Below, in pieces: positions 48,618-58,205 of a DNA stretch of 64,000 bases (position 1 is its first letter; every line of letters starts with the position of its first letter). The notes under the pieces were generated by a model that made no database searches, was not told the DNA's origin, and saw only the letters and a list, made by a program, of their open reading frames with translations. Made by a program: the position numbers and the translations under genes. The DNA comes from Gnetum montanum. Taxonomy: Eukaryota > Streptophyta > Gnetopsida > Gnetales > Gnetaceae. The stretch spans positions 141,959 to 205,958 of the forward strand of contig MNCI01023815.1 of assembly GCA_015680685.1 (NCBI GenBank), in the 5' to 3' direction.

Positions 48618-48799
48618 TCTTTCATTGCATTCATCCATTAAATTAATTTTTCTCCATTTTTTCAAATTTATGAACTTCAACGCCCTCTTCTCATGATTTC
48701 ATACTATTCTTGGACTTCTAAGATTTCATTTGACCCCAATTTCATCAAAACATTCCTTGTATTTTGAAAGTTTAACCAAAGTCAACAGTTGTTAATAGC
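48618..48799 (+). repeat. Remaining post-pol spacer of element E
   Basis: Matches the last part of the spacer in D from about 35285 on ('ttcttgg-cttctaga-ttc...ttcat'). The first 1.4 kb of spacer is deleted together with integrase. Confidence 0.6.
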
Positions 48800-48890
48800 T
48801 GCATCGTCAAGCCTTGTCAATGCAACTGACCTCGTCGACGAGGCCCCATCGTTAAAGCCTCGTTGACACAATACAAAAATACTATATATA
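48800..48890 (+). promoter_or_regulatory. Putative internal U3-like promoter of ORF3 (E)
   Basis: GCATCGTCAAG, CTCGTCGACGAGG and GGCCCCATCGTTAAAG (48801-48855) nearly repeat U3 motifs of this element's own LTR (CACGAGGCCCCATCAATG). ACTATATATACC follows at 48881-48892. This is the clearest of the four copies. Confidence 0.6.
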
Positions 48891-49037
48891 CCATTGGACA
48901 CTTTGGAATTTTTTCCAATTTGCTCATAACACACAAGGAATTTTTGCAATTTTTTAGAGCCCTAAACCTTCTAGAGTCCATAACTTTCAAACCATTTATC
49001 TAAATCACTCCATTTTTCAATCCTACACTTACCAAAG

Positions 49038-49345
49038 GTAAGATCTTTATCGTGGGGGTCACAAACCTTAAGGTTTTTGATGTAATCTTTGAAAAAAATT
49101 TCTAACTCCACCAAGGGTTAGTAACCTTAATCATACATAAACATTGACTTTTTTCAAGTTAACCCTTCCAACAACCTATAGGATGATTTATCAATGAAAA
49201 GGCATAAATAGAAATAACAATTAAGTTAACTAAATCAACCATAATTACAACTTAGCCAAGTGTAACTACCCTCAAGAGTTAAGGTATCTCAATTGTTTTA
49301 AGGTTACACAATGATTGCTAACCCATGCTTTTATTGTGATTACAA
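49038..49345 (+). other. Putative intron ending at the ORF3 start (E)
   Basis: The donor ACCAAAG|GTAAGA is intact. A branch-like CTAAC lies at about 49319-49323. The acceptor TTGTGATTACAA has lost its final G (AG to AA) and abuts ATGGCATCC at 49346. The length is 308 bp. Confidence 0.52.
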
Positions 49346-52240
49346 ATGGCATCCAAACAAAAGTGCATGTAGGAAAGAGAACCCTCACAACCACGAGAAA
49401 AATGACCCAGATCTAGAAGGGGCCAATAGGAACAAGGCCAAAAACAACAAGAGGTGACCCATGTAATAGGACCTCTTCGTGAAAAACCCAAAGTGGAATC
49501 TATTTGACAAATTCAAGAAGAAGAAGTGCCTATAGAACAATCTCAATGAGGAGAAGTGCCTAGACCTGTGCTAGGGCTTGAGGTCACTCTAACTCAAGCC
49601 TACCTAGACATCATCAAGTCCTAAGAGATCCAAAGATCAGTTCTTCAAGAGATAAACTTTAAGCCATTTTTGGAAAAAGCTCTAGAGGATGTCAAAACAT
49701 AATTGCAAACTTCTCCCATATGGCCAATCATCATGACTAGTGGGGAATGGTACATGGGAGAGACCTATCTCTTCTAAAGTAGCCGAAGGCCAAGGTCCGT
49801 TATAAAAATCAAGGAGTTCAAGTGTCCTACTCGACAACTACCATTGCATAGGCACTGGGGTTGCCAGACATCAGAACATAGTTGGCAAAGATATCAACAA
49901 AATGCAATCTTGAGGCAAAATAAGAGTGGATCTAGCAATGTTACAAGGTGGACCGTAATGAGTATGGTGCACTCACATCGACAAAGAAAATTTATTTCAA
50001 GATTATGGCCTATCACCTCAATCCAACAATGAGGCCAAGCAAGGTGACTACCTTCTTTGCTTGTGCATGCACCACTCTAAGTGGGAAATTTCCCATTGAC
50101 CTTCCATAGCTAATTTATTTGGAGATTGAGAAATGCTTCAAGGAGAATGAACATGGAAGGAAGACCTTACCTTTTCCATGCCTTATAAAAAACTTCATAA
50201 GAGCATGTATTGTTCACTATTTAAATGACACTCTTAGGCATGCTCCCTTAGCCTCATGGATAGAAATCATGAAAGCCAAAACACCAACAACCATTCGAAA
50301 AGAGGAGCTACCACCACCACCACCCACTCAAGAGACAACATCAAAGGCTTGTGTAGTCCTTGAGTATCTACGACAAATTCAAGAGCAGATCTTGAGTGAA
50401 CAAGAGTAGCAAGTAGGAACAAGTGGGGTTGATCCATCTATGTATTCGCCAGTAATGAGTCACCTTAATGAGGTGACCCAAATAGTTAGCCAGATGGAGA
50501 GGGGTGGTTCCATTTTCTCTACCCAAAGAACACAGTTGCCTTCGAGATTGGATCCTAATGCTCAAGAGGTGACAGTGTCATTAGCAACACATCATCTATT
50601 CCCAAAAATCTTTGGAAATGACACCACTTTCTCAGTGAGGTTGGAGGAAGGTGAAGAGGTAACTATCTTGGTGATGCAACACTAAGGGTAGGAAAAAGTG
50701 GCAGAAGTGGTAGCTGACCATGTAGCTAAAGCACTGAATGCATCAATGGTGTCTGTACCAAATATATCTGCACTCCAAGATATGTAGATGTCCACAAGCA
50801 TAGTCAACAGGAAATTGAATGTAGCCCAACATGAACAACTGCTGGAACAACAGGTAGGAATTAGGCAACCAACTCCAGATATCTTTGATCTTCCTGAGAA
50901 CATCATTGCAACCTAGTTAGAGCTACTGAATGCAAGGAGTAAATGCATCATTTTGAAGGGGCAACTAGAAATGATCCAAGAGCAAAATCAACACTTGGCC
51001 ATGAAGGTTACTGAACTTCATGCCCAACTTTCAAAGTAAACAATCCTCAACCCAACAATGACAAGAGATGAAGCTATCAAATAGCTTCAAGAATAATTTC
51101 AAAAGGCTAAGGAGGAAGTAGTAATGGCCATCTTCAAATAGTCTATGATGGAAGCTGAAATGCATTCAATTAAAAAGGACTTGAATTAGATGCACTAAGA
51201 AAATGAAGCATTGGCCACACAAAATCATCCCCTAAGAAATGTTGATGGTCAAAGAGAACAAATGCAAGAATTCATCCATCAACAACAGTAGTAGCCTGCT
51301 AGAGTCAATACTAAACTAAGTAAATTAGCCATGGAGAACCGCAATCTATCAATGGAGGAGGTACGCACCTTGCAACAAAATTCTACCATCGAAATCACTA
51401 CCTATAAGAATGAAGATCTCAAGTTTAAGAGAGTGAAAAATGACTACAAGGACTAGGTTGGCTTGCAAAAGGAAATTAATGAAAAGGAAATCCAGATGGA
51501 AAAGGTTGAAGTAAATGAAGCCCTCCAACAACTCCAGCAAGGAAGAGCAATGTGGCAGCCCATTCTTGATGGGATTGATGCCTACAACAAAGTAGAGATC
51601 CACTTCAAGGAGTTGCAAATCGAAGAAATAATAGAACATATGGAGTTGGCCAATCTCTATTACACAAACTTGGCAATGCTAACAGCTAGATGGTTGTGGT
51701 TAGAATTCCAAAAGTAGATGGCTAACTCGTATCCATTATATGAGGCCAAATTCAAACACCACAACGACACCAAGCAAAATCTTGAGACTGCTAACACTGA
51801 ACTCGAAGTCCTTAAAGGGCGATTCATAGATCAACGATCCATCACCAAGCACCTAGGCAAACAAATGAATGACTACCAAGAGCTAAAGAACATAGTGTGA
51901 GCATTCGATATTGAATGTAAATAGTTTCTTTCCTAGTTTATTAATATCAAGGAGTTGTTTTCAGTGATCTTGTGTCCTTGGGATGTGCCTGTTCCAACCC
52001 ACATTGGAAAAGCTATGTGGATGGTGCATGATCCCAGGAGTAAGGAGGAGAAAATGAAAGCACTGCTAGGTGCTTTCTACCTCCCACTAAAGTTGTAGTA
52101 GTAGTAGGATAATCATAGTCATCTCAACCACGACTAGTGTGTGAAGTTAATGAAAGTCCCTCAAAGCCTCAGGAATCACCACCACCTAGGACCATTTGAT
52201 CTTCTCCAATAAGCTTCACATCATCAAGGAACGTGTTATC
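49346..52240 (+). pseudogene. Element E ORF3: best-preserved copy of the third ORF
   Basis: The start ATGGCATCC (MASKQKCM) follows the putative acceptor. From about 50119 to beyond 51900 one frame is kept without an indel, broken only by point stops, mostly TAG. Order: N-terminal domain resembling the 'putative plant transposon protein' family (about 49970-50290; MRPSKVTTFF, TLSGKFPIDLP, GRKTLPFPCLI, CIVHYLND); linker with PPPPPPT; a middle block (VAKALNASMVSVPNISALQD near 50717-50776); long coiled coil (about 50935-51530); the conserved module WQPILDGIDAYNKVEIHFKE through NLETANTELEVLKG (51552-51820); and the C-terminal WDVPVPTHIGKAMW block (about 51979-52021). No membrane span or signal peptide. 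Function is unknown; conservation of domain order in five copies suggests a real protein in the ancestor. Confidence 0.76.
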
Positions 52241-52435
52241 CAATTTTTAAAAAGTTGTATCATGGTGTTCAATTTTGTGTTCTGAACACCACCATTTTTG
52301 TCATGTATTGATCCATACACTCAGGCACTCCATTTTTTGTCAAGTTAATCAAGTTTGTTTTGTTGAAAGAAAAGTCAATCAATAATCCCATACCTTTCCA
52401 ATTTTGTAAAAGAACTTGAGGATGAGTTTTCATTT

Positions 52436-52448
52436 AGTTGTGTGGGTA
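52436..52448 (+). other. 3' polypurine tract of element E
   Basis: AGTTGTGTGGGTA abuts TGATGAG at 52449. It is interrupted by a pyrimidine relative to the tract of B. Confidence 0.5.
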
Positions 52449-53389
52449 TGATGAGTCATCGTTGATTGGCTGCATTGATGAGGCCTCGTCAACATAATTG
52501 ACCATATTAATATGGCCTCATCCACGAGGCCCCATTGATGCATCTTGACTGTGTCGACAATGCTTCATCGACATGGTGTTTTTCCATTGCCTATAAATAC
52601 ACACCTACCAACCACATTTATGAGAGTCCAAATTTTAGTAGTAGCAAAGCTCTTGCATTTTTTCCATTTGAAAGTTAGAATTTTTTCCTTGAGTACCCAT
52701 AGTAGCAGTCATTAAGTGTACGGATCTTTATTCAAGCATTGTTGTACCTAAGCACAATAGTGTGTGCAACAATAAAGATGAGCTTTCTAATAAACCTTGC
52801 AACACTTTGGATAGATTAGCTTTTTTATTTATGCATTCAATGTTTTCAATTATTTGTTAATTATTCTCAATTATTTCACAAATATTTTCTAGCAATTGAC
52901 TTAATGAGATTATTAAGCTAGATAAATTAAATACATAAGTACGACTGCTTCAAGCATAACATGTATTCATTTGGTAATCCCAGCAATGTTATTACTTAGC
53001 ACACCCAGTAGCATAGTGTTTGGTCATCCAACAATGGATACATGGGTTCAGGACATGTACAAAAAGTGGGAATGGATGCTTATGTTAGGATTAGTTAAAT
53101 GATTAGTTAATTAGTAATTTGGATTAGTTAATTAAACTCCTTTAATCTACATTTCAAGCATCAAAATATAAAATATAAAATGATAAAAATTGGATGCCTC
53201 AGTTACACGTAACCATACCAATGTACATCAAAAGTATAATTGGGAGGATAATGATTAACCTTAATGCTAGATTCACCTCCTAAAGGGATAGTGCACTAGA
53301 AATGATAAAGTCTACGAAATTCAACAAGATCATGCATGAACACTTTGTGATTTGTATGGTTGGGCATAGGGGTACCTTGCTGCTCATCA
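52449..53389 (+). repeat. 3' LTR of element E (941 bp)
   Basis: TGATGAGTCA to TGCTCATCA. TATAAATA lies at 52592-52599 and AATAAA at 52771-52776. It aligns with the 5' LTR end to end; the differences are mostly transitions. Confidence 0.94.
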
Positions 53390-53394
53390 CTTAG
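53390..53394 (+). repeat. Right target-site duplication of element E (CTTAG)
   Basis: Partner of CTTGG at 42683-42687, differing by one G-to-A change. Confidence 0.72.
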
Positions 53395-56104
53395 CTAAGT
53401 ACAATTGATGTCAAGTTAGAAATGAGATATATCTCCTTGAAAATATCCAAGAAAAATAAATTTGATAAGATAGAGAAGAAGAGAATTATCTACATTATGT
53501 ACAGTAACATAGGGTGAAACTACATATAAAAGGTATGAGCAATCAAAAGTATAAACATCAACACATGTAAGAGATGTGTCAAATCCATAAGTGTCCAAAG
53601 GTTCCTATACACAAAAATCACAAAATAAGAAGATACACATTGATTGATCTTAGATAATAGTGCTAATTATATAGTATTCATGGAACTAGTAGAGATCCTC
53701 ACAAGTGCATACATAAACAATATGAATGAAATGGAGTAAATTAGGAACCAAAGATGAATGAAGTGAAGCCAATTAGGAACCAAATCACAAATTCAAAAAA
53801 TAGTAAAGGACTAGAAAAAGTTTGGAAAGAGTTTGAAGTTTCAAAAACTTCTAAACTAGAACCCTTAAAACTAAAAACATTACTTAAATCCTTAAAATAT
53901 ATGTTCTTAAATAATGAGAAACTGATAATGACAAATACCCATCTCACTGAGGCATAGAAATAAAAACTATTGTAAATAGTCAATAAATGACTAGTAGTCT
54001 TTACATGGTAATATGATGAACTAACAGGGATAAATCCACACATATCCCAACATCTGATCTACATAGAATTCATGATCAATCCCAAGATATGATAGCAAAG
54101 GAGGTTGAATATAAAGTTGAAACAATTTATCAAAAAGAGGTTTAAAAGCTCCTCAAGGCTAGATTCATCTATCCTATAGCAAATAGCAAGTGGATAGAGC
54201 CCAGTTATCATTTTATGAAAGAAAGGAGAACAATGGAGAATCTACATAGATTTCAAACTATTAAACATGGCCACTTTCAAAGATCATTTTTCCTTATTAT
54301 TTGTAGATCGAGTTTTGGACACCATCATAGGACATAGATACTATATTTTTCTAGAAAAATATAGTGTCTACAATTAAATCAAAATTACTCCAGAATACTA
54401 GGCCAAAACAACAGTATCCAAGCCCTTGGAGCACTCTCATATAGAGGAAGATGCCTTTTTGCCTATGCAATGCTCTTGCAACCTTTCAATACATTCTCCT
54501 TAGCATCTTTCAACAACAAACTAGCAATGGTGTGGAAGTATTAATGAATGACTTTTCCATCTATGGTGCCAAATTTGAACAAGCATTGGACCACCTAGAG
54601 TAGGTACTAGAGCAATGTATTGAGACTAATTTAAAGCTCAACTAGTAGAAAAGCCACATGATGGTCTAAGAGGACATTATCCTAGGGTACTAGATCTTAG
54701 AAAAAGGCATTAAGGTGGATCTAGAGAAGATAAGGATCATCCAAGAAATCACCAAACATGTTAAATAATCAAAGATGTAAGATCATTCCTTGGTTAGACT
54801 AGTTACTATAGGCAGTTTATTGAAAATTTCTCAAGAATCACTAAACGATTAATGGAGCTCACTAAGAAGGATGCAAAATTTGAATAGACCAATGAATGCA
54901 AGCATACATACTATTTTTTGAAACAAAAGCTTGTAGAACTACCAATGTTACATGCACCCAATTAATCTAGCTCATTCCACATCATGATAGAGGCATCCAA
55001 TTTCACATTGGAAGAAATTCTTTCATAAATGGATGATCAAAAATGCCCATATTACATCCATTGTATGATTAGGAGCATTATGGATACATAGCTCAACTAC
55101 ATCATAACACAAAAAGAACTAATGGTAGTGGTGTATGCCCTTGATATATTCAAATACTTCAAATACTATGTGCTTGAATATCCTATTTTTATGTACACTA
55201 ACCACAGTTCCATCCACTTTCTCATGAATAAGCCACAAACAAGTCCTTGCATCATATGGTGGGTGGTGATTATACAAGAATTTGATTTAACAATGATGGA
55301 GAGGAAGGAAACCAAGAATGTAGTTGCCAATCATTTATCTTGCTTAAGGTGGGATAATAAGGCTAATGAAGAGCCTTTATCTAATCATTTTCAAATGAGT
55401 TACCTTTTTTCCAAGGTAGCCAAGGCTTCAACACCAAAAATCACAAATTGGTATAATGAATTTCTCTCCCATCTATTCACACAAGAGACTCCTAATGAAT
55501 TGGATTGTAAGCGAAAACAATAATTCCTCTACTAAGTTAAGCATTACATAAAAATAGAAGGCAATCTCTATAAAATATTAGTTATCCTAGTACAGTGGTG
55601 TGTATGTAATGAGGATTAACTTTGAGTTTTCCAAGATTCTCATGAAGGTCCTTGTGGGGACCACTATGCTAGAAGGAGAATGATCATTAAAATCCTAATG
55701 GTAGGATACTTCTAGCCTATAGTCTTCAAAGATGCACATCAATTTGTTCATTCATATTAGTAATGTCAACAAGATGAAGGGATGATAACCAAGATGGAAG
55801 GATCCTAATAATGGATTCAACCACTAGAGGCCTTTGATCTTTAAGGTATTGATTTCATGAGCTCCATCACTCCTATGTCTAATGGAAAGTCTTACAGCAT
55901 TATTGTTATTGATTACTATATCGAATGGGCCAAGGATGTAGCCATCACCAATTTTACTTCTTCTATGATAGCTAGATTCTTTCAACAATAGGTGATAAAT
56001 AGGTTTGGTATGCCAATAATACTAATTTCTACTGATAAAATCCATTTCACATGTGCTACCTTTTAAAAGTTGATGCAACACTTGGAGGTGGAGCATAAAC
56101 TAAA
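53395..56104 (+). pseudogene. pol: Element C pol, continued after E, truncated in integrase
   Basis: Resumes in protease (STIDV...MRYISLKISKKNKFDKIEKK, 53397-53480). The PR-RT linker is open over 53754-53957. RT extends over about 54130-54610; its catalytic box reads LMNDF (54541-54555), so the first catalytic Asp has become Asn. The connection (LEKGIKVDLEKIRIIQEI) is near 54690-54750. RNase H is largely open over 55122-55523 (NVVANHLSCLRWDNK). The integrase zinc region is near 55635-55770. The integrase core begins about 55840 (IDFMSSITPMSNGKSY) and the sequence leaves the family after EHKL at about 56104. The remainder of integrase, spacer, ORF3 and 3' LTR are absent from this side. Confidence 0.85.
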
Positions 56105-56340
56105 TTGAGTAGGATGGGATGGATGGAGGGGTTGTGGCTTAGTATGGTGGGGGTGGATATGTGTTGGGATTAAGAGTCTTCCCACTAGGCTAAGAGTTAA
56201 GACATATAGCCAACATTATACTTTAAAGAAACTTAAGAATAACATAATGATGTTAAATTAGCATACTTTTTGGGGTTGAACCTATGAGTTATAGTTGCAT
56301 GAGTAGTAAATGTGCAATATGTGGGGGCTTGCTTCCTGCT
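56105..56340 (+). other. Unassigned sequence right of the element C break
   Basis: No similarity to integrase or to the LINE seen left of C, so the break is a deletion or rearrangement. It contains a GGGTTGAACCT motif near 56272 that resembles a tRNA B-box, but no A-box partner was found. Confidence 0.4.
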
Positions 56341-56537
56341 TACCCTTTACCTAAGCTAATGAGTGTTAGCTCATTGTCTTCTAAATATTTGAAGACAAAA
56401 ATTTGTAGTTTGAGTCACACTTAGACATTGTTATATTTCTTTATGATTATTTTAATCTATCATGTTAGCTATATATCTTGAGATGTACTTATAGTCAAAC
56501 TGGTTTGAGATTTAACACCCCCTACCTTTTACCTAAG
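56341..56537 (+). mobile_element. tRNA-derived SINE, family S1, copy 2, with 15-bp target duplication
   Basis: The 167-bp body (56356-56522) is flanked by 15-bp direct repeats TACCCTTTACCTAAG (56341-56355) and TACCTTTTACCTAAG (56523-56537). The head is tRNA-like: A-box TTAGCTCATTG, an anticodon-arm stem GTCTTC...GAAGAC, and a B-box GTTTGAGTC about 45 bp on. The body aligns with 22916-23088. It ends AACACCCC, with no poly(A). The target duplications and Pol III boxes together are good evidence for a SINE. Confidence 0.78.
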
Positions 56538-56654
56538 TCATGATGCTCATTACTTTATCTCTCATAAAGACATCCCTAAAGCCATTGGGCCTTTCCTTTT
56601 TTGTGTTGTCATTGGAGCTTTTTTATTATTGATGAGATATGTTGATATACTTTA

Positions 56655-56785
56655 GGGCTTTGTAGAGGGTTTTCTAAGACTATGTAGAGGATCTAAGACT
56701 TTGTAGAGGATTTTCTAAGGCTATGTAGAGGATTTGAGGAATTGCAAAGGATTTTCTAGAGGTTGTGTAGAGGATTTGAGACTAC
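56655..56785 (+). repeat. Small minisatellite, units of about 20-23 bp
   Basis: Five to six imperfect repeats built on 'ctatgtagaggatttt' or 'ctttgtagaggattttctaag', alternating with shorter units. No coding frame or known motif was recognised. Confidence 0.75.
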
Positions 56786-57011
56786 CTTTCTAGGTTGTAC
56801 AATGGGTGGGAAATTTGAGGCTTTGCAAATAGTACCTTATTTGCAAAATTGGTATGTACCATTTTGAAGAAAAAATTGGGATCTTGAGCAAAAGAAAATA
56901 ATCTACATTTTGTTTCACGAGAAAGATTAAAAAATAATGTTCTACACTAGATCATCTGGTTACTCTCAAATATTGTATTAAATAAGCAAAGAATAAATAA
57001 GATAAAACATT
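56786..57011 (+). other. Unassigned AT-rich sequence left of element F
   Basis: No gene or repeat recognised up to the LTR boundary. Confidence 0.4.
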
Positions 57012-57846
57012 TGATTAGCAGTGAGGTACCCCTACGCCCAACCATACGAATCATAAGCATTCACGTGTAATCCAGTCAAATTCCAAGACCTTGAGTTCTT
57101 AAGTACACTGGTTCTAACATGTGAAATCTAATTAGAATAATCATTGTCTTCTCAATTCCACTCATGAGGTACAAGTATATGGTTAAGTGCAACTAAGGTA
57201 TATGATTTTTATCATTTTGTATTTTATAAGTTTAATCACCTAAGACAAGAATGAAAGGTATAGGAATTTAATATCTAATTAATCTACTACCTAGCGAGCC
57301 TAACACAAGTACCCATTTCTACTCTCCAGACACATCCTAAATGCATGTAACACTATTGGGTTACCAGATGTTAAGTGTTTCTAGGTTATCAAGTGCTACA
57401 CGTATGCTCAAAGTGGTTGTGCTTGCGTTCATTAACAACTAGAAATTAATTACTTAATGAAAATGCATTAAAGTAAAGTGCATGAATATCAAATGCATTA
57501 AAGGAAACATTAATTTATTCTTAGTGCTGCAAGGATTATCAAAAGGGTTTGTTTTTATTCCCATCACACTTATGTGCTCAAGTACATCAGCACTCAAACA
57601 AAGATCTATACACACTCAAGCTCCTACTACGGGCACTCAAAATATTCTAACTCTAGAGAAAACAAACTAGAAGAGCTTCACTATCTATGATAAAAAATGA
57701 TATCAAAATCATAAGCCCAAGCGCTATATTTATAGGCCAACATATACCCTGTGATATCAGATATTTGATGTTGCATCTTAGGATCCAATATCAAATACCC
57801 GATATTGAGACTCTGATATCGAAGCCAATCAAAACATGATTCATCA
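57012..57846 (-). repeat. 3' LTR of element F (835 bp)
   Basis: On the minus strand it runs TGATGAATCA to TGCTAATCA. A TATAAATA box lies at 57727-57734 and AATAAA at 57554-57559. R/U5 and the end ('ttgggcgtaggggtacctcactgc') match the family. U3 differs: it carries GATATC/GATATTGG and ATCAAATATC inverted motifs where the other LTRs have CATCGATG. Confidence 0.92.
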
Positions 57847-57861
57847 TACCTCCATGACTGA
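57847..57861 (-). other. 3' polypurine tract of element F
   Basis: Minus strand TCAGTCATGGAGGTA abuts the LTR start. Confidence 0.6.
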
Positions 57862-58205
57862 ATGAAAATTTGTCCTTGAGCAATGAAGAGGAGGAACAAG
57901 TTCCTTACAAAATATTGGGAAGGTATGTGATTATTGATTAACATACAAACTGACTCAAATGAAACAAATAGACTCCTAAGTACCCAAGTGTATGGATTAC
58001 AATCTTTTACAAAATTGGGTGTTCATGATAAGAGAAGGGAAAACCCTAGATAAAACTGGCATCCACTCCTCTGGTAGCTAAAGAGCAAGGAAGATGATCC
58101 AACAATCATGAAGAGTCCTTGTCACATGGTGTTGCTACTACAACTTCCTTTGTGAGGATAGTCCTGCATCTAGTCCATGTGTTCTATCCACACTTCCCAC
58201 TACAA
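57862..58205 (-). pseudogene. Element F ORF3 remnant
   Basis: Only the two ends of the ORF3 region survive. Near 58185-58230 (minus strand) the sequence preceding ORF3 is kept, including an acceptor-like TTGTGATTGTAG. Near 57950-58015 is the segment that follows ORF3 in B and D (TTTTGTAAAAGATTGTA, then ATACACTTGGG). About 150-180 bp lies between, against about 2.9 kb in other copies, and the coiled coil and conserved C-terminal module are gone. This is either an internal deletion or an ORF3-less variant lineage; one copy cannot decide between them. Confidence 0.6.

Larger units (their letters stand above)
42688..53389 (+). mobile_element. Element E: nested gypsy element lacking integrase
   Basis: About 10.7 kb with both LTRs, primer site, gag, PR, RT and RNase H, putative ORF3 promoter and intron, ORF3 and polypurine tract. 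Compared with D, about 2.7 kb is missing between the end of RNase H and the middle of the spacer (D coordinates roughly 32550-35285). The loss takes away all of integrase and the internal polypurine-like site. Confidence 0.92.
25776..56104 (+). mobile_element. Element C: host gypsy element, interrupted by D and E
   Basis: It runs from the 5' LTR (25776-26626) to a break in integrase at about 56104. Its own sequence is split in three: 25776-26840, 39916-42687 and 53390-56104. Gag resumes in register after D, and protease resumes after E. The right end (rest of integrase, ORF3 and 3' LTR) is missing. Confidence 0.88.

Noticed and set aside
56264-56290. B-box-like GGGTTGAACCT that might mark a further SINE or tRNA gene.
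   Set aside because: No A-box at the right distance, no cloverleaf and no target duplication.
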